Notes: generated from the sequence alone by a model not told the origin. DNA of 64,000 nt from an uncultured Sphingobacteriales bacterium (GCA_937871285.1 CALMQS010000096.1:1-64000); one strand, 5' to 3'. Shown: positions 26,901 through 34,726, counted from the first letter of the stretch. Numbers and translations: made by a program.

Positions 26901-27966
26901 TGAAGTCGCCAACATTCATGCGGGCATATTTGGCAAACTGCGTTGAATCGGACGCCATTTTTATAAAGAGCTTGCTCAATGCGGTGGAAGAAACTTCAGC
27001 CGTTTGTCCAAATTGATCAAGGGTAGCACCCAAACCTAAAATTTGCTGAATATTAATGCCTGCCAATGGAGCAACACCGGCCATTCTTTTACTGAAATCA
27101 ACCATATAATCAGCACCGGCATTGCTGGCTGCACTCAGTTCATTAATAGCACTCCCAATTTTCAAAAGCCCGTTTTCAGTACCAAATAATTCCTCTGTTT
27201 TAAATACCTGGCTTATTTTACCAAGGTTTTTCATTATCTCCTCTGTGCCACCGGAAAGATCATCTCCTAAAGCAACACTCATCTGATCCGCGGCCCGAAC
27301 AAATTCAAGAATAGCCTGGGGGCCTTCCTTTCCTAATTTACCAGCAGCCACCGCCATTTCCCTGAGTTTTGAGGCGGATGTTCGGGTATCAATTTTCAGT
27401 AGTTCATCATTTAATCCCTTTACAGCTTCTTCTGATAAACCGGTAACCTTTCGGATATCCGAAAATTGTCCACTCAGTTTAGAAAGTCCGGATATAACGC
27501 TTTTGATCTGGCTGGTAATAAACTGAAATCCCAGGTAACCGACTACAACGGTACCAAAGGATTTAATTTCATCCTTCAGTTTACTGGTAAAAGTAGTGAA
27601 GCCCTGCATCCCGGTTTTTACACTATGTAACCGGGTTTCAACCTGTTTTATAGAGGCATCGAGTTTTTTATATTCGTCACTGAAAGGCGTTACGCTGCCC
27701 CGTAAGTTCTTTAGGGTGTTAAGTTCCCTTACAAGTTCCTTTTGACTTAATGCTGCCAACCCTATTTGTTTTTTGAGTGCATCCATTGCACCGGTAACCT
27801 GACCTAACTCAGCTTTTTTTGAAATATATTCTTTGGTTCCTTTTGTTAAGGCTTGCATCTCAAACTTAATGTCAGCAGCTTTTTTTCTCAGGTTATTGAG
27901 TTCGTTTTGTGCCTTATTGCCATTTACGTTAACACTAAGGTTAATGATATCGGTGCGTACACTCAT
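23911..27966 (-). CDS. Phage tail tape-measure-like protein
   Basis: A 1351-aa protein beginning MSVRTDIINLSVNV. Residues about 10-120 are coiled coil. The TP901/PhageMin_Tail domain follows (about 150-450; GLSEEAVKGLNDELLKIDT and GATLDQFGQTAEVSSTALSKLF). Next come several hydrophobic helices (about 480-600), very long Lys/Glu coiled coils, a second hydrophobic stretch (LFNAVINVAAGIASSLAYG) and a Gly-rich C-terminus. This domain order is that of tape-measure proteins, which set tail length and cross the host membrane. I chose ATG 27966 because the extra upstream frame runs into a palindrome. It is the only tail gene found here and the only minus-strand gene of the element. Confidence 0.88.
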   Translation of the reverse strand: MSVRTDIINLSVNVNGNKAQNELNNLRKKAADIKFEMQALTKGTKEYISKKAELGQVTGAMDALKKQIGLAALSQKELVRELNTLKNLRGSVTPFSDEYKKLDASIKQVETRLHSVKTGMQGFTTFTSKLKDEIKSFGTVVVGYLGFQFITSQIKSVISGLSKLSGQFSDIRKVTGLSEEAVKGLNDELLKIDTRTSASKLREMAVAAGKLGKEGPQAILEFVRAADQMSVALGDDLSGGTEEIMKNLGKISQVFKTEELFGTENGLLKIGSAINELSAASNAGADYMVDFSKRMAGVAPLAGINIQQILGLGATLDQFGQTAEVSSTALSKLFIKMASDSTQFAKYARMNVGDFKALLEKDFMSALIRMLEGVKKNSNGINELAVSLGDLGLDGGRVIGVLGTLANNTQILRNQIQLSNAAFQDGTSITKEFGIQNNDLAATLEKIGKEFDKLRENNVFKDLLTSAANATLRFIQALKDLPALFERYKFTIIALAVSFALLTKNILLTAAAWALEKAAMIADGVLAARRIAILLLSAGYNLLTGNITRAAAAWTLFNRAISANVIGLIATALIAVGFALDKILSKTKELTAAQRVGAELSKRVGEATEETKTKIELLTRVANDNNESLDNRKKALKALIAIAPEYLSKLTLENLNTAEGTNLLKKYIEQLSARAEAEAKYSLLVEKRKARQQGYADIRNIDGGARSNFTEDQITTSVNFNRGVGLAPQIFKDVAKLNDEISALEKSIQDSVVKNLPDAGNGGVEQGGTNTQHVTTTVTDKKFNREYDNLKKDFEKFQRDLQKMRAQASIADEDAETKEIAAVTAKYEELMSRARDFYIKTAISKKTLNETEIKLEEDKYKEILKLHKKYEDAGTKKINEERYAENIERIEREAEEERRAQLEKYSQGLIDGDTYAKALTNIERKELAKRIAIHQVYADVVDKAGAELVKDKTALEKSLTDELLNQAKAREKLSELEKEARQELQLSTFNAKGPGGKRKEQIQQAKNERDQRIAALKKEMEDAGIEATEALLKQSPIFQKIMDDYNKKIAGANASFWDTIAAYIRDYGQLIQNVWGSINDFIKAKEDKALAEEKQRNDVRKIEYKKQLDNKLISKAQYDRKVEQADAELDKKVKEIQREQAKREKALKLFNAVINVAAGIASSLAYGGPVGLALAIATGIAGALQVAAIANEPLPELGTGYWLKSGPKHNEPGKGTKVLIERDEAVMSAAAMRDQKRYSVTGTGAQITSFLNARNGGASWATGARVNINPEMPKIMAGGGFLDQRSTAAGSNNIEMLLGQIVSEQQRSTNKQQETLEAVSNWKTNSKAWVSIKEYREQEKLYDDAKRASAL

Positions 27967-28091
27967 TGTATAATTGTTTGAATGATGATTGCTATTTATT
28001 GCCCTTGCAACATGGCAATTGTCATAGCTAAAGTAGTTGAGTGTACAGGCGGGAAAAAGGACAAGTAAAGTTATTTGATAATGCTTTTTTG

Positions 28092-28125
28092 TAAGCATCC
28101 GTGTGCTGCAGCACACGGATGCTTA
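28092..28125. repeat. Perfect 34-bp palindrome upstream of the tape-measure gene
   Basis: The half-site TAAGCATCCGTGTGCTG meets its exact complement around CTGCAG, with no mismatch. It lies about 125 bp upstream of the tape-measure start. The run of T beside it is on the wrong side for a minus-strand terminator, so it is more likely an operator, cruciform or recombination site. Confidence 0.8.
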
Positions 28126-28263
28126 ACCTGAAATAGTATCCCAGGATTAAAATGAACGGGCTATGGTTAATGTAAACGGATCCAGCAAAGGGAATGGTTG
28201 GGTAAATTCTACGCTCACAGCTTTCAATATGTTCTGTTAAAGATGATTACGGCTATATGGTCA

Positions 28264-28281
28264 ATGGTCTATAGAGACCAT
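28264..28281. repeat. Short inverted repeat ATGGTCT-ATAG-AGACCAT
   Basis: A perfect 7-bp stem with a 4-nt loop in the otherwise empty right end of the element. The stretch 27967-28519 holds no credible gene, only this repeat, the larger palindrome, two terminator-like hairpins and the end repeat. Confidence 0.6.
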
Positions 28282-28339
28282 AGTTGCTAAAGGAAGATAG
28301 CCAAGATAATTTTTAATGGAGATCTTAAATTTCGGACAT

Positions 28340-28370
28340 AAAAAAACCGGACATACTTATGTATACCCGG
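28340..28370 (-). terminator. Terminator-like hairpin, minus strand
   Basis: CCGG-AC-ATAC (28347-28356), loop TTAT, GTAT-AC-CCGG (28361-28370). It is followed on the minus strand by T7. It would stop transcription coming from the tRNA side before the tape-measure gene. Confidence 0.65.
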
Positions 28371-28457
28371 CAGGCTCATCTAAATGTCTTCGCACTTCAA
28401 ATATACGCTTATTATTCAGTCCACTTCATTTTGTATAAAAATGGATATGTATGTCAA

Positions 28458-28471
28458 ATTGTATGCAAATA
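28458..28471. repeat. Right copy of the 14-bp end repeat
   Basis: Identical to 13557-13570 (ATTGTATGCAAATA) and in the same orientation, 49 bp inside the right att repeat. See the left copy for the interpretation as a possible arm-type site. Confidence 0.5.
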
Positions 28472-28474
28472 CCA

Positions 28475-28509
28475 AAAACAAAAAAGGGTCTCATTTTCAT
28501 GAAACCCTT
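28475..28509 (-). terminator. Element-borne terminator for tRNA-Val
   Basis: AAGGGT (28484-28489) plus TCAT pair with ATGA and ACCCTT (28504-28509), with one mismatch and loop TTTC. A T-rich tail follows on the minus strand. It lies just after the tRNA 3' end and replaces the native terminator, which integration moved to 13337-13370. Confidence 0.72.
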
Positions 28510-28519
28510 ATCTGTATTG

Positions 28520-28566
28520 TGTGGGAGCACACGGGTTCGAACCGCGGACCCTCTGCTTGTAAGGCA
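28520..28566 (-). repeat. Right attachment site within tRNA-Val
   Basis: The 47-bp copy identical to 13375-13421, here part of the complete tRNA. Integration rebuilt the gene's 3' half from the element's own copy. Confidence 0.93.
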
Positions 28567-28596
28567 GATGCTCTGAACCAGCTGAGCTATGCTCCC
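28522..28596 (-). tRNA. tRNA-Val (anticodon TAC)
   Basis: A 75-nt cloverleaf on the minus strand. The acceptor strand GGGAGCA pairs with TGCTCCC, discriminator A; the D-arm is AGCTCAGCTGGTTCAGAGC; the anticodon stem CTGC/GCAG frames the loop CTTACAA with anticodon TAC; the T-arm has GGTTCGAACCC. CCA is not encoded. It is the integration target of the element. Confidence 0.95.
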
Positions 28597-28723
28597 AATA
28601 TTTTTTTAGAACTTCTTTTTACCTCTTTTTGTAAAGGGAGTGCAAAGATAAGAGATCAATTGTTTTGACAAAATTTTTTTCCATTTTCGCAATAGTAAAA
28701 ATAAAATAGTCTTAGCTTTCATT

Positions 28724-30142
28724 TTACGGAAATATCCCCAGCTCCGCGTAACTGGTTCCTACTTTATTGATGGCTACTACATAGGCTGCAGTACGCATAT
28801 CCGGAATGTCGGGATTGCTTATCCAGGTTTCTACTATTTCTTTTGTTGCACCCATCATGGTTTCTTCCAAACCGCTATACACCAGGTCCGCTTCATTTGG
28901 GCCATGCATAATAATTTCTTTTTCCCTGTCGCTTACTGTTTTTCCTGTCAAACCCTCCATTTGGGCAAGTATGCTGCGGTTTTGATTTTCCGTAAAGCGC
29001 TTTTCCATTCTTCCATACCTTACGTGGCTCAGGTTTTTAAGCCATTCAAAATAACTTACGGTAACCCCCCCCGCGTTAAGGTACATGTCGGGCACTACCA
29101 GCACTCCTTTTTTTATGAAAATTTCGTCTGCTTCCGGGGTCAGCGGCCCGTTTGCCGCTTCTCCTATTATTTTGGCTTTTATTTGTGAAGCATTGTCGCC
29201 GTTAATTACATTTTCCAGGGCGGCGGGTATTAAAATATCGCATTCCAGCTCCAGCGCGTCAGATGAATGCAGGATATTGGTAGCGCCCGGGAAATTTAGG
29301 ATAGTACCTTCTTTCTTCCGGTGCTCCCGCACTTCCTCTTCATTTAACCCTCCGGCATTAAAAATGGCGCCTTCGTATTCTGCCAGTGCAATTATTTTTG
29401 CTCCGCCTTCACGAAAGAATTTAGCGGCATGATAACCTACATTACCCAATCCCTGTACCACTACTTTTTTTCCTTCAATGCCCACAGGCAGTCCTGCTTT
29501 TTCCATCAGGCCGGGCATTGAGCATATTTCTCTGATACCGTAAAAAACACCCAAGCCCGTTGCTTCTCTTCTGCCCCGCACACCACCCTGCGAAACAGGC
29601 TTCCCGGTTACACAGCCCAAAGCATCAATTTCACCGGGTTTCATACTGGTATACGTATCTAATATCCACGACATTTCCCTTTCCCCGGTTCCATAATCCG
29701 GTGCGGGAACATCCGTTCCCGGTCCTATAAAATTTTTCTTGATCAGCTCATGCGTATAGCGGCGGGTGATCTTTTCCAGTTCATACGGCGTGTATTTTTT
29801 AGGATCAATATTAATACCGCCCTTCGCACCCCCGAATGGAACGTTTACAATAGCACATTTATAGGTCATTAAAGCGGCCAGGGCCATTACCTCATCGAGG
29901 TTTACGGTGGTGGCAAACCTTATGCCTCCTTTACAGGGTGTTTTATGATGGGAATGTTGTACGCGGTAAGCTTTTATTACTTCAATCTTATCACCTATTT
30001 TAACCGGGAAATGCATACGGTAAACCGAATTGCACAGCTTGATCTGTTCTAATATTCCGGGATCCCAGTTGGTGAATTTTGCTGCTTTATCAAAGCTTGC
30101 TAAAACAGCATCAAAGAAACTATACTCCTCGTGAGCAGTCAT
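28724..30142 (-). CDS. Glutamate (Glu/Leu/Phe/Val) dehydrogenase
   Basis: A 472-aa NAD(P)-dependent dehydrogenase converting glutamate to 2-oxoglutarate and ammonium, or the reverse. The substrate-binding signature is [14 protein letters not shown] with the catalytic Lys, followed by the [18 protein letters not shown] region. The Rossmann part has [16 protein letters not shown], and the C-terminal part has [12 protein letters not shown] and [12 protein letters not shown]. Length and motifs fit hexameric glutamate dehydrogenases; cofactor preference is not evident. Single gene. Confidence 0.92.
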   Translation of the reverse strand: MTAHEEYSFFDAVLASFDKAAKFTNWDPGILEQIKLCNSVYRMHFPVKIGDKIEVIKAYRVQHSHHKTPCKGGIRFATTVNLDEVMALAALMTYKCAIVNVPFGGAKGGINIDPKKYTPYELEKITRRYTHELIKKNFIGPGTDVPAPDYGTGEREMSWILDTYTSMKPGEIDALGCVTGKPVSQGGVRGRREATGLGVFYGIREICSMPGLMEKAGLPVGIEGKKVVVQGLGNVGYHAAKFFREGGAKIIALAEYEGAIFNAGGLNEEEVREHRKKEGTILNFPGATNILHSSDALELECDILIPAALENVINGDNASQIKAKIIGEAANGPLTPEADEIFIKKGVLVVPDMYLNAGGVTVSYFEWLKNLSHVRYGRMEKRFTENQNRSILAQMEGLTGKTVSDREKEIIMHGPNEADLVYSGLEETMMGATKEIVETWISNPDIPDMRTAAYVVAINKVGTSYAELGIFP

Positions 30143-30205
30143 ATCGCAATATTTTTAAAATACCAGTCGTGGGTGAATAATAACCAGGCTGAAAACTTAT
30201 GGTTT

Positions 30206-30433
30206 TTATGGTTTCTGATTTTCCTTTTCCAGCCTGCTTACTTTCCGGTCTATGTTAATGAGGAAGATGAACAATCCTATGAAAATGATCGCAAGTACGG
30301 CTACCACTACGTAAATTTTACCGTTACTGCGTAATCCGTCTGCCATTTCCACTTTTTCCTGGGCGTAGATAAATGGTGCTGCAACAAATAATAATACAGC
30401 TAACAGGAGCTTTTTTACGGGTGAACTAAGCAT
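30206..30433 (-). CDS. CcmD-like small membrane protein
   Basis: A 75-aa protein with an N-terminal signal-like helix ending IYAQ, a second membrane helix IYVVVAVLAIIFIGLFIFLI, and a short charged tail (RKVSRLEKENQKP). This is the layout of Bacteroidota CcmD-like proteins, which accompany heme export for cytochrome c assembly. It overlaps the upstream ccmC-like gene by 8 bp, so it belongs to the same operon. Confidence 0.75.
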   Translation of the reverse strand: MLSSPVKKLLLAVLLFVAAPFIYAQEKVEMADGLRSNGKIYVVVAVLAIIFIGLFIFLINIDRKVSRLEKENQKP

Positions 30434-31094
30434 GTAAGAGATTTTTATCTTCTATTTTACGAAAACGAATAATGATAGAACTGAGCCAGATACCCAAAAG
30501 AATAAAACCAGGTACAGCGCCAAACCAAAAGATGATCAGCATACGTGCATCCATGTCTCTCGGGTCTGCACCAGGATTGCCTGCGCCTCCGGGATGTAGG
30601 GATTCTACAAGCCGGGGCACTATCCAAAGTGCAGGAAAAAGCATAGCGAACGCGAAAATATTATATACGGCACCAACCCTTGCCCGCTTATCAATGTCAA
30701 TCATGGAATTTCTCAACACAAAATAAGCGGCGTAAACAAGCAATGCCATAGCAGCGCCAAGTTGTTTAATATCATTGCTCCATGCTTTGCCCCAGGTGTA
30801 GTTTGCCCATATAGCACCGGTTACCAATCCTAATATGCCAAACAGCATACCTGTGCGGGCATAGGCCGTGGCGTATATGTCGTACAGCAGATCGGGCTTG
30901 CGCAAATACTTAACAGAGTAAACAACAGAGCAGGTAAATAATACCATCATACCAAACCACATGGGCACATGGAAATAAATGTTGCGGATGGTTTCGTTGA
31001 GGATTTTTTTATGAGGCACTTCTAATAACAATCCGCCAACGAGGGTATATAAAAGCAAAATAATACAGAGTATCTTCCACCAGGATTTTTTCAT
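30426..31094 (-). CDS. ccmC: Cytochrome c biogenesis protein CcmC/CcsA family
   Basis: A 222-aa integral membrane protein with six predicted helices. The heme-handling tryptophan-rich motif ANYTWGKAWSND lies near residues 107-118, with conserved histidines in YFHVPMW and ESLHPGG. CcmC-type proteins bind heme at the outer face of the inner membrane and hand it to the maturation machinery. Upstream on the same strand is ccmB; downstream is the ccmD-like gene. Confidence 0.88.
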   Translation of the reverse strand: MKKSWWKILCIILLLYTLVGGLLLEVPHKKILNETIRNIYFHVPMWFGMMVLFTCSVVYSVKYLRKPDLLYDIYATAYARTGMLFGILGLVTGAIWANYTWGKAWSNDIKQLGAAMALLVYAAYFVLRNSMIDIDKRARVGAVYNIFAFAMLFPALWIVPRLVESLHPGGAGNPGADPRDMDARMLIIFWFGAVPGFILLGIWLSSIIIRFRKIEDKNLLHA

Positions 31095-31154
31095 CCTTTG
31101 ATTTATTATTTAATTAGAGCAAACGTACATCAATTTAATGAATGGACAATGAGT

Positions 31155-31811
31155 TTAGTCTTTCCACAAAAAGGGGAAGAGGATAACAGCCATAACCATA
31201 ACCAGCGCGTCTAACCCCAGGAGCAGCCAAACCATATCCGACAGGGCGCCCGCCTGGAACGCCTCGCCCATTCCCGCTTTGGAAATGCGCATCAGCAACA
31301 GCAATTGCGGAATAATGATCGGGAAACCCATTATGGCCATCAGCGACGCCTGCTGCTGCGCTTTTGCGGCAATAGCGGCCAGCATGGTAAACACAAGGCT
31401 TAGGCTTACCGAACCAATGCATACAATACCGGTAAACTGCCAGAAGTGCAACAAAGGGTTGCCCAGCAGTACGCGAAAAAGCAGGAGGCTGATCAGGCTC
31501 ATCAGCAGCATAATAAAAGTATTATACAATAACTTGGCAATGATAAATTGCTGGGGCCCAGCAATCACATAAAAATAGAGCATCCGCCCTTTCGTTTCCT
31601 GCAAAAAGCTTTTAGCTACAGCGTTTACGCAAATAAACAACTGGATCATCCAGAACAGGCCGTTCCAAACGGTGCTTTCGGGCTGTTGTATGGCTAAGTA
31701 TAATACAAATATGGAAGAGGCAACATACAGCAACACACCGTAAAACGTATATTGTTGCCTGAGTTCCAGCAGCAGGTCTTTTTTTAAAAGCGTTATGATG
31801 TGTCTGTACAT
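31155..31811 (-). CDS. ccmB: Heme exporter membrane subunit CcmB
   Basis: A 218-aa protein with six hydrophobic helices. Typical CcmB features are the N-terminal KKDLLLELRQQYTFYGVLLY, the FLQETKGRMLYFYVIAG loop and the MGFPIIIPQLLLL segment. It is the membrane part of the ABC-type heme exporter; no CcmA ATPase gene is adjacent. It lies 60 bp upstream of ccmC on the same strand. The 228-bp gap to its right holds only degenerate GGTTACAGG-type repeat sequence. Confidence 0.87.
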   Translation of the reverse strand: MYRHIITLLKKDLLLELRQQYTFYGVLLYVASSIFVLYLAIQQPESTVWNGLFWMIQLFICVNAVAKSFLQETKGRMLYFYVIAGPQQFIIAKLLYNTFIMLLMSLISLLLFRVLLGNPLLHFWQFTGIVCIGSVSLSLVFTMLAAIAAKAQQQASLMAIMGFPIIIPQLLLLMRISKAGMGEAFQAGALSDMVWLLLGLDALVMVMAVILFPFLWKD

Positions 31812-31854
31812 GCGGCAAAGTTAGGGGATAGAGCGGAATGCGGAAGGGGTGGGG

Positions 31855-31975
31855 TTGTTACAGGTTACAGGTTTCAGGGAGAGAGACGGAGACGGGAAAC
31901 GATAAACGGGAAAGGTGAAAGATTTATTCTCTCACTTCTCACGTTTTACTTCTCACCATAAGTTTGCAGGTTGCA
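31855..31975. repeat. Degenerate GGTTACAGGTT-type repeat region
   Basis: Contains GTTACAGGTTACAGG near 31858 and GCAGGTTGCA near 31965, related to sequence at 5425 and 6777. No gene or promoter is evident in 31812-32039. Confidence 0.4.
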
Positions 31976-32039
31976 CAGTACATTTTTTGCTATCAACCCC
32001 CGAATCAGAAATCAAAAAATCAGCAATCATAAACCCCAA

Positions 32040-32609
32040 TTATTCTTTCAGGTTATAGCAATAGCGGCACCTGGGCTCATAAATATCGCTTTGGCCTATT
32101 ACTACCTGTGCATCATTAGGTGTTTTGCGGTAAGAATAATTAGCGATGTTGCCACAGCGTACACATATGGCGTGAAGCTTGGTAATGTATTCGGCCGTAG
32201 CGAGCAAACCGGGCATCTGTCCAAACGGCTTGCCCGAATAATCCATGTCCAGTCCGGCAACAATTACTCTCATACCCTGCAAAGCCAGGTGATTACAAAC
32301 AGCCGGGAGGTCATCATCAAAAAACTGTGCTTCATCAATGCCAATTACATCCACTCCATGCGAAAAAGACAAAATGACTCCGGCATTTTCAACAGGCGTG
32401 GATAAAATAGCGTTCTCATCGTGGGAAACGATTTGTGTTTCATGGTATCGCCTGTCAATGGCGGGTTTAAATATTTCCACTTTCATGTTAGCGATCTTCG
32501 CCCGTTTTAATCTCCGGATTAGTTCTTCCGTTTTTCCGCTGAACATGGAACCGCAAATCACTTCTATCCATCCTTTTCTTTCTCCTTTTATATGCGGTTC
32601 AGTAAACAT
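32040..32609 (-). CDS. tdk: Thymidine kinase
   Basis: A 189-aa type II thymidine kinase that phosphorylates thymidine to dTMP in the salvage pathway. It has the P-loop [11 protein letters not shown] at about 20-30, the [10 protein letters not shown] region, the lasso/substrate region [12 protein letters not shown], and a zinc-binding domain ([13 protein letters not shown] and PRCRYCYN). It is divergent from the following gene, with about 95 bp between starts. Confidence 0.95.
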   Translation of the reverse strand: MFTEPHIKGERKGWIEVICGSMFSGKTEELIRRLKRAKIANMKVEIFKPAIDRRYHETQIVSHDENAILSTPVENAGVILSFSHGVDVIGIDEAQFFDDDLPAVCNHLALQGMRVIVAGLDMDYSGKPFGQMPGLLATAEYITKLHAICVRCGNIANYSYRKTPNDAQVVIGQSDIYEPRCRYCYNLKE

Positions 32610-32705
32610 TTGTGATTATTTTATGGCAAGGTGTTTGTAACTTCACCGAAATTTATGTATAATATATTCTTAAATTAAACAAACGCTCAAAAATACCATA
32701 TTCGA

Positions 32706-33413
32706 ATGGAACGTATCGGCGTTTTAATAAACAAATTACAGGAGCTCTATCAGCAAAATGCCCCCGCTGAGCAAATCATCCATATAGTGCAGATGTTACA
32801 AACGGAGCTGTTCCTGCTCAAACAGCAGCAACATACACCCGAACGTAAAAAAATTGCAGTAATGATGCCGGGTGGCGTACCTGCTGCAGCGGAACAAGCT
32901 TCCGGTAGAGTGAACAACAATACCTCAAAGGAAAGTGACGGATTGGATATCGGAGCTGAAGGAGATATACCGGCAATTGCACTGCCAGCAAAAAACGGAT
33001 CAAATCATAAGGAAACCATAGCCACCCCCCGGTTTAACGTACTGGAGGAAGTGCCTACCCTGGCTCACCAGCCACAGGTAAAAGAATTGAATGAAGTAAT
33101 AGGAAGAGGGGAACCCTCTATTAATGAAAGGTTATTTGAACGAAGAACGGAGTTGGGCGAAAAGCTAAAAGAAGAGCCGCTGAAGGATATAAAAAAAGCA
33201 GTGGGAGTAAATGACCGCTTTATTTTCATCAGTGAACTTTTTCGCGGCGATGAAGACATGTATGAACGGTCGCTTAAAACTATTAACCGTTTTACCATTT
33301 ATCCTGAAGCCGAGTTTTGGATATTGCGTGAGCTGAAGCTTAAATTAGGATGGAACGAGGAACACCCGGCGGTAAAGCAATTTGATCAGTTGGTTAAAAG
33401 GAGGTTCCTGTAA
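32706..33413 (+). CDS. Conserved Bacteroidota hypothetical protein
   Basis: A 235-aa protein with a helical, Gln-rich N-terminus (MERIGVLINKLQELYQQNA), a low-complexity middle (about 55-130) and a well-structured C-terminal domain. The C-terminal region KKAVGVNDRFIFISELFRGDEDMYERS and the ending VKQFDQLVKRRFL look conserved, and I recall similar proteins from this phylum without a function. No signal or membrane segment. It overlaps the 3' end of the opposing Kdo transferase gene by 28 bp. Confidence 0.75.
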   Translation: MERIGVLINKLQELYQQNAPAEQIIHIVQMLQTELFLLKQQQHTPERKKIAVMMPGGVPAAAEQASGRVNNNTSKESDGLDIGAEGDIPAIALPAKNGSNHKETIATPRFNVLEEVPTLAHQPQVKELNEVIGRGEPSINERLFERRTELGEKLKEEPLKDIKKAVGVNDRFIFISELFRGDEDMYERSLKTINRFTIYPEAEFWILRELKLKLGWNEEHPAVKQFDQLVKRRFL

Positions 33414-34663
33414 ATATAATCCAGTATATGACCGGTGGCGCCGGCATTAGCATACACATATTGTTTCGCGGCATCTCCTCTTTCTTTCAGTAAAGTCTCA
33501 TCATTCCACAGCTTATTGAGCTCATTTTCTAATTCCAGTGCATTTTCGATGCTAATGGCTCCGCCCGCTTCTTCCATTTCCACCGCTTCAAAGTGCCGCT
33601 GGTATACCGGGCCAAAGAAAACCGGTTTGCCGTACACCGCGGCTTCCAGGATATTATGAAGCCCCGAATCGCCAAACCCGCCGCCTACATAGGTAATGTC
33701 GGCATATTGATATAAACGGGAAAGCATGCCTATATTGTCAATAATCAGGGTATTGATCACCGTTGATTCATCAATTATATCATCGTTAAAAGAGTTGGCC
33801 TGCAATGCCGAAAAAAGCACCGAATGGGGAAATTCCTTTTGCAGGTCTTTTATATTTTCTTCGTCCACTTCGTGGGGAGCTATTATAAATCGTATATCCG
33901 GGTTCACTTTAACGTAGTGTATCAGCTCTTCTTCATCTTCTGTCCAGGTGCTTCCGGCAACCAGTACCCTGTGTCCCCCGCAAAATGCTTCTACCTTGGC
34001 AATGGGTTCAAATGCCTGCGCAATTTCAATTACCCTGTCGAAGCGGGTATCGCCCGCCACCGTTACATTTTGTTCAAAGCCTTCGGTCTTTAAATATTGA
34101 GCGGATAATTGGGTTTGTACAAAAAGATGCGTGAAGCAGCTAAAGAGCTTTCTGCGGTATACCCTGTAAAATGGGCTGCTTTTTAGTACGGTGCCCGACA
34201 ACAGCAGGAGTGGAATTTCTTTTCTTTTTAATTCTTCCAGATAATGCAGCCAGAATTCGTATCTCACCCAGAGTACTAAAGTTGGATTAATGTATTGCAC
34301 GAATTTCCGGGCATTGGAGGGCGTATCAAAGGGCAGGTACCATACCGCGTCTGCACCTTTATAGTTTTTCCTGATCTCATATCCCGAAGGAGAAAAAAAA
34401 GTAACGATCACTTTCGACTGAGGATGCAGGAGCTTAATTTTTTCCAAAACCGGTCTTCCCTGCTCAAATTCACCTAAAGAGGCACAATGCATCCATATTA
34501 CAGGGCGGTTATCATGTGGTAAATTTTCCAGCGTTTGCTGCAATTTTTCAAATAGCCCTTTTCGCCCGTTGACCCATTGCTTCGCCTTGGGATTCCATTG
34601 CGAAGCCAGTTTCATGGCAAAGCCATATAGCGCAATAAACAAATTGTAAAATGTTGTAACCAC
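33386..34663 (-). CDS. waaA: 3-deoxy-D-manno-octulosonic acid transferase
   Basis: A 425-aa GT30 glycosyltransferase that adds Kdo to lipid A at the inner membrane. The N-terminal membrane anchor LFIALYGFAMKLA precedes WMHCASLGEFEQGRPV, which contains the catalytic-type Glu. The C-terminal Rossmann half has VLVAGSTWTEDEE, ADITYVGGGFGDSGLHNILEAAVYGKPVFFGP in segments typical of the family. Length fits. Its 3' end overlaps the preceding gene convergently. Confidence 0.92.
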   Translation of the reverse strand: MVTTFYNLFIALYGFAMKLASQWNPKAKQWVNGRKGLFEKLQQTLENLPHDNRPVIWMHCASLGEFEQGRPVLEKIKLLHPQSKVIVTFFSPSGYEIRKNYKGADAVWYLPFDTPSNARKFVQYINPTLVLWVRYEFWLHYLEELKRKEIPLLLLSGTVLKSSPFYRVYRRKLFSCFTHLFVQTQLSAQYLKTEGFEQNVTVAGDTRFDRVIEIAQAFEPIAKVEAFCGGHRVLVAGSTWTEDEEELIHYVKVNPDIRFIIAPHEVDEENIKDLQKEFPHSVLFSALQANSFNDDIIDESTVINTLIIDNIGMLSRLYQYADITYVGGGFGDSGLHNILEAAVYGKPVFFGPVYQRHFEAVEMEEAGGAISIENALELENELNKLWNDETLLKERGDAAKQYVYANAGATGHILDYIYRNLLLTN

Positions 34664-34726
34664 TTTTATAATGATTAAAATATGTTACAAAACTAATACC
34701 TATTGTTTATCCTCTGTATATTTTAC

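Larger units (their letters stand above)
13375..28566 (+). mobile_element. Integrated satellite-like / prophage-derived element in tRNA-Val
   Basis: The boundaries are a 47-bp perfect direct repeat (13375-13421 and 28520-28566) made of the 3' half of tRNA-Val. The right copy is part of the intact tRNA. The genes inside are integrase, hypothetical, HTH protein, primase-helicase, P-loop ATPase, three small unknowns, S49 protease, a 77-aa protein and a tape-measure-like protein. I see no terminase, portal, capsid, tail tube, lysis, relaxase or conjugation gene. The base use is more AT-rich than the chromosome on either side. A remnant prophage is the main alternative to a phage satellite. Confidence 0.88.

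Noticed and set aside
27967-28116. Longer N-terminus for the tape-measure protein
   Set aside because: The extra 50 codons pass through the 34-bp palindrome and have a Cys/His/Asn-rich composition unlike the protein; ATG 27966 starts the recognisable coiled-coil domain.
28384-28668. A 94-codon plus-strand frame
   Set aside because: It reads through the antisense of tRNA-Val; the peptide GSNRGPSACKADALNQLS is the well-known translated shadow of a tRNA gene.
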